Below are positions 1 through 7,641 of a DNA stretch of 10,359 bases, piece after piece. The position numbers and the translations under genes were made by a program. This DNA comes from an uncultured Muribaculaceae bacterium (GTDB taxonomy: Bacteria; Bacteroidota; Bacteroidia; Bacteroidales; Muribaculaceae), in the NCBI GenBank assembly GCA_910587355.1, contig CAJUKF010000065.1, positions 1 to 10,359 of the forward strand, in the 5' to 3' direction. Each line of letters opens with the position of its first letter. Positions within the stretch are counted from its first letter, which is position 1. The notes below the pieces were generated by a model. It made no database searches, had not been told where the DNA came from, and saw nothing but the letters and a program-made list of their open reading frames with translations.

Positions 1-52
1 ACCCTCACAGGCGGAACCAGAATCCGACGTGCTACCATTACACCACAAGGCA
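1..52 (-). tRNA. tRNA-Gln, anticodon CUG (5' part only, cut by window edge)
   Basis: Read on the minus strand, positions 52 to 1 give an acceptor strand TGCCTTG, a D arm GTGT-AATGGT-A-GCAC with four pairs (one a G-U wobble), an anticodon arm TCGGA-TTCTGGT-TCCGC, a short variable loop and the start of the T stem GAGGG followed by T54. The loop places CTG at positions 34-36, so it decodes CAG (glutamine). The overall form matches Bacteroidetes tRNA-Gln genes as I know them. The T loop and 3' acceptor strand lie beyond the left edge and cannot be checked. The outermost anticodon-stem pair (27-43) reads U opposite C, a mismatch; the other four pairs are sound. A well-formed promoter sits upstream at 106-137. 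Confidence 0.88.
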
Positions 53-105
53 ATGTTGCTTGGGGCAGCGTTGCTTTCGCTTATCGCTTTTTCCCTTTTG
101 CGGTG

Positions 106-137
106 CAAAGTTACGGCGAGTTTTTTAATTGACCAAA
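106..137 (-). promoter_or_regulatory. Bacteroidetes sigma-type promoter for tRNA-Gln
   Basis: On the minus strand TTTG (134-137) is followed after exactly 20 nt by TAACTTTG (106-113), matching the Bacteroidetes consensus TTTG-N19-21-TAnnTTTG. Transcription would start about 100 and run leftward into the tRNA, whose 5' end is at 52. It is back to back with the gluQ promoter. Confidence 0.75.
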
Positions 138-141
138 TTTT

Positions 142-173
142 TTTGCAACTTTTTTTACATTTTCATAATTTTG
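142..173 (+). promoter_or_regulatory. Bacteroidetes sigma-type promoter for gluQ
   Basis: TTTG at 142-145 and TAATTTTG at 166-173 are separated by 20 nt, a full match to the Bacteroidetes -33/-7 consensus. The predicted start near 180 leaves a leader of roughly 55 nt before the ATG at 235. The -33 boxes of this promoter and of the divergent tRNA promoter are only 4 bp apart, in an A/T tract. Confidence 0.7.
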
Positions 174-234
174 TGTCGTTTTCCTAAGGTGCCTCTGAGG
201 AGACATTTCTTTTATTTCACTATCCGTCAATACA

Positions 235-1245
235 ATGTGTGCTTCGAATATAAATAACATAAAAAATGCGTTCCACAGGCCTGTCGGCCGGTTTGCACCT
301 TCACCTTCGGGCCGGATGCATCTCGGCAACGTCATGACTGCACTTCTGTCATGGCTGTCGGTACGCAGCCGCAACGGGCGCTGGGTGCTCCGAATCGAGG
401 ATTTGGACCCTCAGCGGTCAAAGCGTGAATACGCGCTGCAGATTGAAGACGATTTACATTGGCTCGGGCTGGACTGGGACGAAGGAGGCTCAGAAGGTGC
501 AGGTGATAACGGTCCTTACTGCCAGAGCATGCGTCATGACATCTATGAAAAGGCTCTGGGGAAGCTTCGTGAAGCCGGTATGGTCTACAGCTGTACATGC
601 CGGCGCGCCGACATCATGGCCACACAAGCGCCCCACGCCTCGGATGGAAGGATAATATACAGCGGACTTTGCCGTCCGGCCGAACGGCCTCCTTTCAGTG
701 CGGAATTAAAGGAAAAGACAGCCGTGCGGCTTTTCGTGCCTGATGAAGAAGTGGTGTTTATCGACGGTATCTGCGGTCAGCAATGCGTGAATCTCGCCAG
801 AGAATGCGGAGACTTTGTCCTCAGGCGTGCCGATGGTGCGTGGGCCTATCAACTCGCAGTGGTGGCTGATGATGCCGCCATGGGTGTTACAGAAGTTCTT
901 CGCGGCAACGATTTGCTGTTATCGGCAGCCCAGCAGATTTATCTGTGCCGTCTCTTAGGCTACCCAATACCGGAATATGTGCACACTCCCCTGCTGTGCA
1001 ACGCGTCGGGCCAACGGCTGTCGAAACGCGATGCCTCCATGAGCATGCAGGCGCTACGCGAAGCACATACACCCGAGGAGGTGATTGGTCGCGTGGCATG
1101 TGCCGCAGGACTTGTGTCGGAATACCGCCCTGTCGGCGCACGGGAACTTGTCCCTATATATACACGCGATAATATCATACGAGACCGGCAAGTCGAGACT
1201 AATTTCTGCGGGGAAAACATCGATAAATGTAATTTGCGAGATTGA
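235..1245 (+). CDS. gluQ: Glutamyl-Q tRNA(Asp) synthetase (GluQRS)
   Basis: This is a truncated glutamyl-tRNA synthetase paralogue that activates glutamate and attaches it to the queuosine base at position 34 of tRNA-Asp, rather than to a tRNA 3' end. The 336-residue protein opens with the class I signature GRFAPSPSGRMHLGN (HIGH-type HLGN at residues 29-32) and carries the KMSKS equivalent SKRDAS at 263-268. Between them lies the family zinc site: C120-T-C122 and Y142-S-G-L-C146. There is no C-terminal anticodon-binding domain, which separates GluQRS from GltX. The ATG at 235 is the only in-frame Met before the conserved GRFAPSP block, so the start is well fixed despite the lack of a Shine-Dalgarno. 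The last ~20 residues look non-conserved, and their codons overlap the pyrG promoter. The nearby tRNA-Gln is not its substrate; the adjacency is probably incidental. Confidence 0.93.
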   Translation: MCASNINNIKNAFHRPVGRFAPSPSGRMHLGNVMTALLSWLSVRSRNGRWVLRIEDLDPQRSKREYALQIEDDLHWLGLDWDEGGSEGAGDNGPYCQSMRHDIYEKALGKLREAGMVYSCTCRRADIMATQAPHASDGRIIYSGLCRPAERPPFSAELKEKTAVRLFVPDEEVVFIDGICGQQCVNLARECGDFVLRRADGAWAYQLAVVADDAAMGVTEVLRGNDLLLSAAQQIYLCRLLGYPIPEYVHTPLLCNASGQRLSKRDASMSMQALREAHTPEEVIGRVACAAGLVSEYRPVGARELVPIYTRDNIIRDRQVETNFCGENIDKCNLRD

Positions 1246-1264
1246 GGGATATTTTGTAATTTTG
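1233..1264 (+). promoter_or_regulatory. Promoter for pyrG (-yidC), overlapping the gluQ 3' end
   Basis: TTTG at 1233-1236 and TAATTTTG at 1257-1264 are spaced by exactly 20 nt, a full Bacteroidetes consensus. The -33 box lies inside the last gluQ codons and the -7 box just after its stop. Initiation near 1271 would leave a leader of under 20 nt before the GTG start of pyrG, which supports that start choice. Confidence 0.72.
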
Positions 1265-1288
1265 CGCTGATTTGTTAAAATATACAAC

Positions 1289-2917
1289 GTGGATACGAAA
1301 TATATATTTGTCACCGGCGGCGTGGTTTCGTCCCTTGGCAAAGGAATTATCTCTTCATCGCTTGCCTGTCTGCTGAAAGCCAGAGGCTTGCGTGTCACCA
1401 TCCAGAAATTCGACCCATACATCAATGTTGACCCCGGCACCCTCAATCCCTATGAGCATGGTGAGTGCTATGTGACCGAAGACGGTCGTGAGACCGACCT
1501 CGACCTGGGACATTACGAACGCTTCACCAACGTGCGCACCTCCAAGGCCAATAACGTCACTACAGGCCGTATATATAAGAGTGTGATAGACAAGGAGCGT
1601 CGCGGCGACTATCTGGGCAAAACCGTGCAGATAGTGCCCCATATCACCGATGAAATCAAACGTCGCATAAAATATCTCGGCAATACCGGCGATTACGACT
1701 TTGTAATAACCGAGATTGGCGGTGTCGTTGGCGATATAGAATCTCTGCCGTTCCTCGAGGCCGTACGACAGCTGCGCTGGGAACTCGGCACCAACTCACT
1801 TTGCGTCCATCTCACTTACGTGCCATTCATCGCAGCGGCTCAGGAACTTAAGACGAAGCCGACGCAACACTCTGTGAAAGCACTCCAGGAGCTCGGCATC
1901 CAGCCCGATATCCTCGTCCTACGCACCGAGAAAGAAGTGCCTGCCGACATGCGCCGCAAAATAGCGCTTTTCTGCAATGTCGACGCCAGGGCCGTCGTAC
2001 AGTCGCGCGACGCAAGTTCTATATATAAGGTGCCTCTGATGCTGCACGAGCAGCATGTCGACGAAATCGTGCTGAGCAAGACAGGCGTGACCAATGCCGG
2101 CGAGCCCCATATGGAGCCGTGGCTCAATTTTGTGGCCAAACTCGATGCGGCCACAGAAGCAGTCACAATCGGCCTTGTAGGCAAATATGTTGAACTGCAG
2201 GATGCCTACAAGTCAATCAGCGAGGCTCTCGTACACGCCGCAACCTATGCCGACCGCAAGCTAAAGCTCGTTTATATACACTCCGAGAAAATCAACGAAA
2301 ACAATGTCGATGAACTTCTCAAGGATATGGACGGGGTGATTGTCGCACCGGGATTCGGCCAGCGCGGCATCGAAGGCAAGTTCGTGGCCCTGAAATGGTG
2401 CCGCGAACACGATGTGCCCACATTCGGCATCTGTCTCGGTATGCAGTGCATGGTCATTGAGTTCGCACGCAATGTATTAGGTCTCCGGGATGCCAATTCA
2501 ACTGAAATGGCACACGACACGCCCCACAACGTGATTGACCTCATGGAAGAGCAGAAAAACATATCCAATATGGGCGGCACTATGCGTCTGGGTGCCTACG
2601 ACTGCAGGCTACGTTCAGGCAGCAAGGCCTATGAGGCCTACGGCTCCCAGGACATCCGCGAGCGTCACCGTCACCGCTATGAGTTCAATAACGAATACCG
2701 CGCCCAGTTCGAGCAGAACGGCATGGAGTGCGTAGGCGAGAATCCAGCAGCACATCTGGTCGAGGTTGTCGAAATGCCGTCGAAACGCTGGTATATCGGC
2801 ACCCAGTATCACCCCGAGTATACGAGCACCGTTCTCGCCCCGAGTCCTATCTTCAAATCATTTATCAACGCGGCAATCAGCTATCATCAGGAGAAAGCGG
2901 TTGCAGACAAAAAGTAA
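1289..2917 (+). CDS. pyrG: CTP synthase
   Basis: The cytoplasmic enzyme of de novo pyrimidine synthesis: it aminates UTP to CTP with ATP, using ammonia released from glutamine. The 542-residue length is typical. The N-terminal amidoligase domain begins KYIFVTGGVVSSLGKGI with the P-loop lysine at K18, followed by the EHGECYVTEDGRETDLDLGHYERF region and the metal-binding segment TEIGGVVGDIES (E142). The C-terminal class I glutamine amidotransferase domain (about residue 290 onward) has nucleophile C382 in FGICLGMQ and H508/E510 in the HPE motif, so all catalytic residues are present. The start is a GTG at 1289; conservation begins at residue 4 and no in-frame ATG lies upstream, so it is convincing. 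It has its own promoter and yidC follows after 15 nt, indicating co-transcription. Confidence 0.97.
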   Translation: MDTKYIFVTGGVVSSLGKGIISSSLACLLKARGLRVTIQKFDPYINVDPGTLNPYEHGECYVTEDGRETDLDLGHYERFTNVRTSKANNVTTGRIYKSVIDKERRGDYLGKTVQIVPHITDEIKRRIKYLGNTGDYDFVITEIGGVVGDIESLPFLEAVRQLRWELGTNSLCVHLTYVPFIAAAQELKTKPTQHSVKALQELGIQPDILVLRTEKEVPADMRRKIALFCNVDARAVVQSRDASSIYKVPLMLHEQHVDEIVLSKTGVTNAGEPHMEPWLNFVAKLDAATEAVTIGLVGKYVELQDAYKSISEALVHAATYADRKLKLVYIHSEKINENNVDELLKDMDGVIVAPGFGQRGIEGKFVALKWCREHDVPTFGICLGMQCMVIEFARNVLGLRDANSTEMAHDTPHNVIDLMEEQKNISNMGGTMRLGAYDCRLRSGSKAYEAYGSQDIRERHRHRYEFNNEYRAQFEQNGMECVGENPAAHLVEVVEMPSKRWYIGTQYHPEYTSTVLAPSPIFKSFINAAISYHQEKAVADKK

Positions 2918-2932
2918 AAACACCCAATCGTA

Positions 2933-5017
2933 ATGGATAAAAACACAATAACCGGCCTTGTGCTGATGGCCCTTGTGATGTTCGGATTCTTCTGGCTGAC
3001 TAAGCCCTCCGAAGCCGAGCTGAAAGCTCGTCAGGACCAGCAGGAGCAAGCAGCCGCAAATGCATTGAAAGAAGCTCAGACCCAAAATGAAGTCACAGCT
3101 TTCGAAGCCGCCGACAGCGCTGCCCTTGTCAATGCGGTGCGCTCTATGGGCGACGCACAGGCATCGGGCGCTTATTCGTTCAGCAACGCAAAACTCAATC
3201 TTACAGCCGACAGCATATCGGGTCTTGCAGGCACCTATACCGATGAAAGCGGCAGCGTCGACATCCGCGACCTCCTCGCCAACCGCGCCGCCATGACAAG
3301 CCGACGTACTGCAGCGGCGACTTCTGAAATCAAGAATCTCATTGCCAACGCCTCGCGTTATGAAGGCTTTGCAAAATATCTCGGAGGCGAAAACAAAGAA
3401 ATCGTACTCGAAAATGACCTTGTGAAGGTGACGCTCGCCACACGCGGCGGACGTGTATCGCAGGTCGAACTTAAAAAATACACCACCGAAACCACTCCCG
3501 AAAAGAGCAATATCCTGTTCTTCCACGACACCGAAGACGGCTACGGTTTCCGCTTCAACACCGCCGAGCAGCGCATCGACACACGCGACTTCAATTTCAC
3601 ACCCGTGCTCGAAGGCGACTCGGCAGTGACAATGAAACTCGAACCCGCACCCGGAGCTGAATGGAGCATACGGTACGCCCTGGCTCCCGACGGATACAAC
3701 GTGCACATGGACATAATCCAGAAAGGCATGGTGAATATGCTTCCCGGCAACACTTCGTCAATGGAATTCGGATGGCGTCAGAAACTGGGCCGCAACGAGC
3801 TCGGACGAACCTTCGAGGAGCGTAACAGCGCCATTATCTATAGATATATAGGTGAAAGCGTCGACGAGCTCGATGCCGCCGGAGATGACAGCGAAAGCCT
3901 CAACGGCCGTCTCCGCTGGGTGGCATTCAAGAATCAGTTCTTCTCGAGCGTGATTATCGCCCGCGACTGCTTCACCTCTGCCGACCTTACATCGCAGGAC
4001 ATAAAGAAAGACCCCGATTTTCTCAAAATCATGACGATGACCTCCACGCTGCCCTACACCATAGCCGACGGCACGGCGGCATCGTTCGACTTCTACTTCG
4101 GTCCCAACGACTACCCTATCCTCTCGGGTCTCGACGACAAACTCGGATATGACGAAGGTCTGTCGCTCACACGCCTCATACCTCTTGGCTGGTCGCTCTT
4201 CCGCTGGATAAACACCATAATCGTGATTCCCGTATTCACCTTTCTGGGCTCGTTTATCAGCAACTACGGCATCATCATACTTCTGCTTACCCTCTTCATC
4301 AAGCTCATCATCTTCCCCTTCACATACAAGAGCTTCATGTCGCAGGCCAAGATGCGTGTCCTGGCTCCCGAAATCAAGCAAATCAACGACAAATATCCCG
4401 ACCAGGCCGACGCCATGAAGCGCCAGCAGGAGACCATGGCACTCTACAGCAAGGCCGGCGCGAGCCCGTTCTCGGGCTGTCTGCCGATGCTGCTTCAGAT
4501 GCCTGTGCTCATCGCCATGTTCTCATTCTTCCCCTCGGCAATCGAGCTGCGCGGCCAGTCGTTCCTCTGGGCCCACGACCTCTCGGCACCCGACTCGATA
4601 CTCACGCTGCCGTTCTCCATTCCCTTCTACGGCAATCACGTAAGTCTCTTCTGTCTGCTGATGACAATCATCAACATCGTATACATGAAGATTTCGATGC
4701 AGTCGCAGCCCACAGGCAACAACATGCCCGGCATGAAAATGATGCAGTATTTCATGCCCGTGATGTTCCTCTTCATATTCAACGACTATGCATCGGGCCT
4801 GAGCTACTACTATCTGCTCTCGCTGCTGATTACCATCATACAGACCTACATCTTCCGCCATGTAGTCGACGAGAAGAAAGTACGCGCCCAGCTTCTTGCC
4901 AACGCCAAGAAACCCCGCAAGAAAAGCGGTCTCATGGCACGTCTCGAAGCCGCTCAGAAGCAGGCCGAGGCCATTCAGCGCCAGCAGGCAAAAGAAGCAG
5001 CAAAACGTCGCCGTTAA
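2933..5017 (+). CDS. yidC: Membrane protein insertase YidC
   Basis: YidC/Oxa1 inserts and folds inner-membrane proteins, alone or with SecYEG. The 694-residue protein has one N-terminal membrane anchor (about 6-22), a large periplasmic P1 domain of beta-rich character (about 130-400) preceded by an Ala/Gln-rich linker, and the conserved five-helix core from about residue 418: segments near 419-466, 516-533, 569-587 and 605-643. The core holds AKMRVLAPEIKQI, the Met/Pro-rich SPFSGCLPMLLQMPV and SGLSYYYLLS. The groove position occupied by a conserved Arg in proteobacterial YidC (E. coli R366) aligns with K457 in LFIKLIIFP; as I recall this is usual in Bacteroidetes rather than a defect. The tail is strongly basic (KKPRKK ... 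KRRR) and likely helical, fitting ribosome contact. It lies 15 nt after pyrG, so it is probably expressed from the pyrG promoter. Confidence 0.96.
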   Translation: MDKNTITGLVLMALVMFGFFWLTKPSEAELKARQDQQEQAAANALKEAQTQNEVTAFEAADSAALVNAVRSMGDAQASGAYSFSNAKLNLTADSISGLAGTYTDESGSVDIRDLLANRAAMTSRRTAAATSEIKNLIANASRYEGFAKYLGGENKEIVLENDLVKVTLATRGGRVSQVELKKYTTETTPEKSNILFFHDTEDGYGFRFNTAEQRIDTRDFNFTPVLEGDSAVTMKLEPAPGAEWSIRYALAPDGYNVHMDIIQKGMVNMLPGNTSSMEFGWRQKLGRNELGRTFEERNSAIIYRYIGESVDELDAAGDDSESLNGRLRWVAFKNQFFSSVIIARDCFTSADLTSQDIKKDPDFLKIMTMTSTLPYTIADGTAASFDFYFGPNDYPILSGLDDKLGYDEGLSLTRLIPLGWSLFRWINTIIVIPVFTFLGSFISNYGIIILLLTLFIKLIIFPFTYKSFMSQAKMRVLAPEIKQINDKYPDQADAMKRQQETMALYSKAGASPFSGCLPMLLQMPVLIAMFSFFPSAIELRGQSFLWAHDLSAPDSILTLPFSIPFYGNHVSLFCLLMTIINIVYMKISMQSQPTGNNMPGMKMMQYFMPVMFLFIFNDYASGLSYYYLLSLLITIIQTYIFRHVVDEKKVRAQLLANAKKPRKKSGLMARLEAAQKQAEAIQRQQAKEAAKRRR

Positions 5018-5065
5018 AAGAGGAAATTTATCCCAGATTCTGAACCGATATTAACAAACATTTCC

Positions 5066-6262
5066 ATGCAGAGAATTTCAAACCGCGTACAGGCGCTGGC
5101 AAGCTCTCAGACGCTGGCCATGTCGCAGAAAAGCGCCGAGCTGCGAGCTCAGGGCGTTGATGTAATCAACCTCTCGGTCGGAGAGCCAGATTTCAACACT
5201 CCCGACCATATCAAGGCAGCCGCCGAGAAAGCCATAGAAGATAATTTCAGTTTCTATACTCCCGTGCCCGGCTACATGAGCCTGCGCAAGGCCATTGCAG
5301 AAAAACTCTCGCGTGAAAACGGTCTCTCGTTCGCTCCCGAGCAGATTGTGGTAGGCAACGGTGCGAAGCACGCCCTCTGCAATGTGATTCTGGCTACCGT
5401 CAACCCCGGCGACGAAGTCATCATTCCGGTTCCGGCATGGGTAAGCTACACCGAAATGGTGAAACTCGCCGAAGGCCAGCCCGTATTCATTCCCACCGAC
5501 ATAGAGCATAACTTCAAAATCACCGCCGAACAGCTCGAAGCCGCCATCAACGAGCGCACACGCGCTATCATCCTCTGCTCGCCCTCGAACCCGACCGGCA
5601 GCGTATACACCCACGAAGAACTCGCCGCACTGGTCGAGATTCTCGCCGGGCACCCCGAAATTCTGATTATCGCCGACGAAATCTACGAGCATATACTATA
5701 CACCGGAGGCGAATTCGTGTCAATGGGTTCGTTCCCTCTCATCGCGGACCGCACGGTGATTATCAACGGCGTATCGAAAGCCTATGCGATGACCGGCTGG
5801 CGTATCGGCTACTGCGCCTGCCCTGTCGAAGTGGCCAAGGCAGTGACAAAGCTTCAGGGACAGTTCACCTCGGGAGCCTCGTCAATCGCACAGAAAGCCG
5901 CCGAGGCGGCATATACCGGCCCTCAGGAATGTGTCGAGGAAATGCGCAAGGCATTTGAGCGTCGCCGCGACCTTGTCGTACGTCTCGCTCGCGAGATTCC
6001 CGGCTTCAAGGTGAACGAACCTCATGGTGCCTTCTATCTCTTCCCTGAGGTAACATCGTATTACGGCAAATCGGCCCACGGATACACAATCAATAATTCG
6101 GGAGACCTGGCAATGTATCTTCTTCAGGTGGCACACGTAGCCACAGTGGACGGCGGTGCATTCTGCGCACCGGGATATATCCGCTTCAGCTACGCCACAA
6201 GCGATGAAAACCTCGTGGAGGCCATGAAGCGCATCAAAGCCGCCCTGGCCGAGCTCAAATAA
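5066..6262 (+). CDS. aspC: Class I/II PLP-dependent aminotransferase (aspartate aminotransferase type)
   Basis: A fold-type I, PLP-dependent transaminase, most like the subgroup Ib aspartate aminotransferases that exchange amino groups between aspartate (sometimes aromatic amino acids) and 2-oxoglutarate. The 398-residue length is normal. Visible landmarks: the N-terminal VINLSVGEPDFNTPDHI, SPSNPTGS with N175, the cofactor-ring aspartate D204 in ADEIYEHI, the Schiff-base lysine K238 in SKAYAMTGWRIG with R246 in the phosphate-binding position, and the C-terminal carboxylate-binding arginine R373 in GYIRFSYA. The ATG at 5066 sits directly before the conserved start, with an A-rich leader and no Shine-Dalgarno. 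No TAnnTTTG box is seen in the 48 nt after yidC, so read-through from pyrG-yidC is likely. Exact substrate preference cannot be read from sequence. A hairpin terminator follows. Confidence 0.93.
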   Translation: MQRISNRVQALASSQTLAMSQKSAELRAQGVDVINLSVGEPDFNTPDHIKAAAEKAIEDNFSFYTPVPGYMSLRKAIAEKLSRENGLSFAPEQIVVGNGAKHALCNVILATVNPGDEVIIPVPAWVSYTEMVKLAEGQPVFIPTDIEHNFKITAEQLEAAINERTRAIILCSPSNPTGSVYTHEELAALVEILAGHPEILIIADEIYEHILYTGGEFVSMGSFPLIADRTVIINGVSKAYAMTGWRIGYCACPVEVAKAVTKLQGQFTSGASSIAQKAAEAAYTGPQECVEEMRKAFERRRDLVVRLAREIPGFKVNEPHGAFYLFPEVTSYYGKSAHGYTINNSGDLAMYLLQVAHVATVDGGAFCAPGYIRFSYATSDENLVEAMKRIKAALAELK

Positions 6263-6284
6263 CATCTCCGTAACAGAATAAAAC

Positions 6285-6323
6285 AAGCCGCAATCTCCGT
6301 CATTCGCACGGGTATTGCGGCTT
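6285..6323. terminator. Bidirectional hairpin terminator between converging genes
   Basis: AAGCCGCAAT (6285-6294) pairs perfectly with ATTGCGGCTT (6314-6323). After a short mismatch and a wobble pair, the stem continues as CCGT (6297-6300) with ACGG (6308-6311) around a 7-nt loop. The plus side is followed by a weak T/A tail (TTATTCATTATAATT) and the minus side by TTGTTTTATTC. It lies 22 nt after the aminotransferase stop and also faces the minus-strand gene, so it can serve both. Confidence 0.75.
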
Positions 6324-6339
6324 ATTCATTATAATTATG

Positions 6340-6366
6340 CCTGTCGCGATACCGAACCGTGACAGG
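6340..6366. terminator. Second hairpin, likely terminator on the minus-strand side
   Basis: CCTGTCGCG (6340-6348) pairs with CGTGACAGG (6358-6366), nine pairs with one G-U, around a 9-nt loop. On the minus strand it falls 9 nt after the stop codon of the glycosidase remnant and is followed by an A/T-rich stretch, consistent with termination of that transcript. The T-run is weak, so this is a moderate call. Confidence 0.5.
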
Positions 6367-6375
6367 ATTTCCGAG

Positions 6376-7536
6376 TCACTTCTTTCTTATCTCAACCGAC
6401 ACAGGGCCAGAACACTTTTCCGAGATTGAAAGAGTACCTTCACCTGACGCCTTCATAGTCCGAGATTTGCCATTGAGGCGTACCTTATAGCCGGTGTCGG
6501 GCCGCAGTCCTTTCAGTGTGAATGCATAATCGCCTGCAGAAGGAATGCTCCACGCCAATTCGCAACCGCTCTTTTTCCTGACAATCATATGAATTGGCAG
6601 TGAAGCCGTCGCGCATTCCACTGTCAGAATCAGATTCTCTTTATTCTCGTGAAAATAAGTCAGGACATTTTCGGACATTGACACTCCGAAAGGCGCGTCA
6701 CATTCAACAGAAAAGTCATCGGTCTTAATCCGATAATCACCGACAGACAATTGCAGATTATAATCCACGTCTCTCAGATTATAAGTGAAAGCCGTGCCAT
6801 TAAGTGCGTCGGTCATATGCGGCTCGAGGCCAAACCGATTCCATTTGGGACGGATACCGTATATATCACTGTAGAGGGCCGTGATGCTCGTGCATATGCC
6901 CGCAAGAATATCACTGCCCCGGCCCTCCTGTCCGACACGGCTGTAGCGTTGATACGAAAGTCCATCCTTGCGGTATTGCTGCAAAAGATTATTGATATAT
7001 CCGAGGGCCAAATTTCTGTCATGTCCGGCATAGGCCCGTACTCCCAGATACCCCCAGGTGGGAAAGATGTCACCGTTTTCATATGTTGGGAAAGGCCAGT
7101 TTCTTTCACTGACTTCCTCCCTTTTATACGAATCGAAACACAGAGGCCAGTGAAACAGCTTTTCCGCCTTCATTCTTTTTTCTATCTCATTAAGAATGAC
7201 TGCTTTTCTTGTCGGATTGTCGCATAAACCGAAAGCAATGGCCGCAAAATTGACCGGGGTCACAAGATTATCGCCATGTATGCTTCCGTCATTATCGCGC
7301 CAGTATACATATTGTTTTTTCTTATCCGACCAGAAGCCTCCTTCGTCCACAGATTTATTGAATTGAGTTTTCAGGCGTGCGGCCAGCTTCAGATAATAAT
7401 CAGACTTCCCGCTGTCACCAAGCAACGATTCGCATTCGGCCCAAAGGTTCAGAGCCTCATACATCTGCGCATTTACAAAAGCGTTTTCAAAACTTGCCCA
7501 TACAATATCCAGCCAGTCACTGGCTTTCTGCTGCAA
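6376..7536 (-). pseudogene. 5'-truncated (alpha/alpha)6 glycoside hydrolase remnant
   Basis: The 386 codons resemble the C-terminal part of a six-hairpin glycosidase (clans that include GH78, GH94 and GH63-like enzymes): helix-rich sequence to about residue 230 with WRDNDGSIHGDN (79-90) and PTYENGDIFPTWGYLG (150-165), then YGIRPKWNRFGLEPH (226-240) leading into a C-terminal beta domain. The family cannot be fixed from what remains. The only possible start is a TTG at 7536; the first in-frame ATG is at residue 25. The frame is open back to about 7656, and the codons just upstream of 7536 (NYVEEGLC) still look coding before running into the promoter of the opposite-strand permease, with no ATG or GTG. 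The N-terminal half of a normal enzyme, usually well over 600 residues, is therefore missing. No internal stop or frameshift is seen, so the truncation may be recent. Base composition is more AT-rich than in the housekeeping block, suggesting acquired DNA. A reinitiated, functional short protein cannot be excluded. Confidence 0.7.
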
Positions 7537-7572
7537 ACATAATCCTTCCTCAACATAATTCCGAACATTTAT

Positions 7573-7585
7573 GCAACCCGGTTGC
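7573..7585. promoter_or_regulatory. Candidate operator dyad for the metal permease operon
   Basis: GCAACC-C-GGTTGC is a perfect inverted repeat with 6-bp arms and one central base. Counting 20 nt back from the -7 box at 7599-7606 puts the expected -33 element at 7575-7578, inside this dyad, where the sequence reads AACC instead of TTTG. A bound repressor would block the promoter. The Fur-family gene downstream is the obvious candidate ligand; this assignment is inference. Confidence 0.5.
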
Positions 7586-7598
7586 GTTTTAAATTTTG

Positions 7599-7606
7599 TA
7601 CTTTTG
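7599..7606 (+). promoter_or_regulatory. -7 promoter element of the permease-fur operon
   Basis: TACTTTTG matches the Bacteroidetes -7 consensus TAnnTTTG. Transcription would start about 7613 and leave a leader near 30 nt before the ATG at 7642. No clean TTTG is seen 19-21 nt upstream, so the promoter may be weak or activator/repressor controlled. Confidence 0.55.
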
Positions 7607-7641
7607 TATCCGTAAAACAGAAAACAAAAGCAATCAATAAA

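Noticed and set aside
1..1245. Functional link between the tRNA-Gln gene and the adjacent tRNA-charging enzyme gene
   Set aside because: GluQRS modifies queuosine in tRNA-Asp, not tRNA-Gln, so the proximity is not evidence of substrate relationship.
2858..3706. Long minus-strand open frame (282 codons) opposite yidC, and others at 3758-4381 and 5078-5692
   Set aside because: They lie entirely opposite well-conserved genes, have low-complexity, Cys/Val/Glu-skewed translations with no recognisable domain, and arise from codon bias of the true strand.
4301..4303. Loss of the conserved groove arginine in YidC (Lys at residue 457)
   Set aside because: A positive charge is kept and, from memory, Bacteroidetes YidC proteins commonly have Lys here, so it is not treated as a defect.
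5018..5065. Separate promoter for the aminotransferase
   Set aside because: No TAnnTTTG box or paired TTTG is visible in the 48-nt gap; read-through from pyrG-yidC is simpler.
7582..7641. Upstream TTG start for the metal permease, adding 20 residues
   Set aside because: The extension lies upstream of and across the -7 box and dyad, has no membrane or family character, and a good ATG at 7642 directly precedes the first hydrophobic segment.
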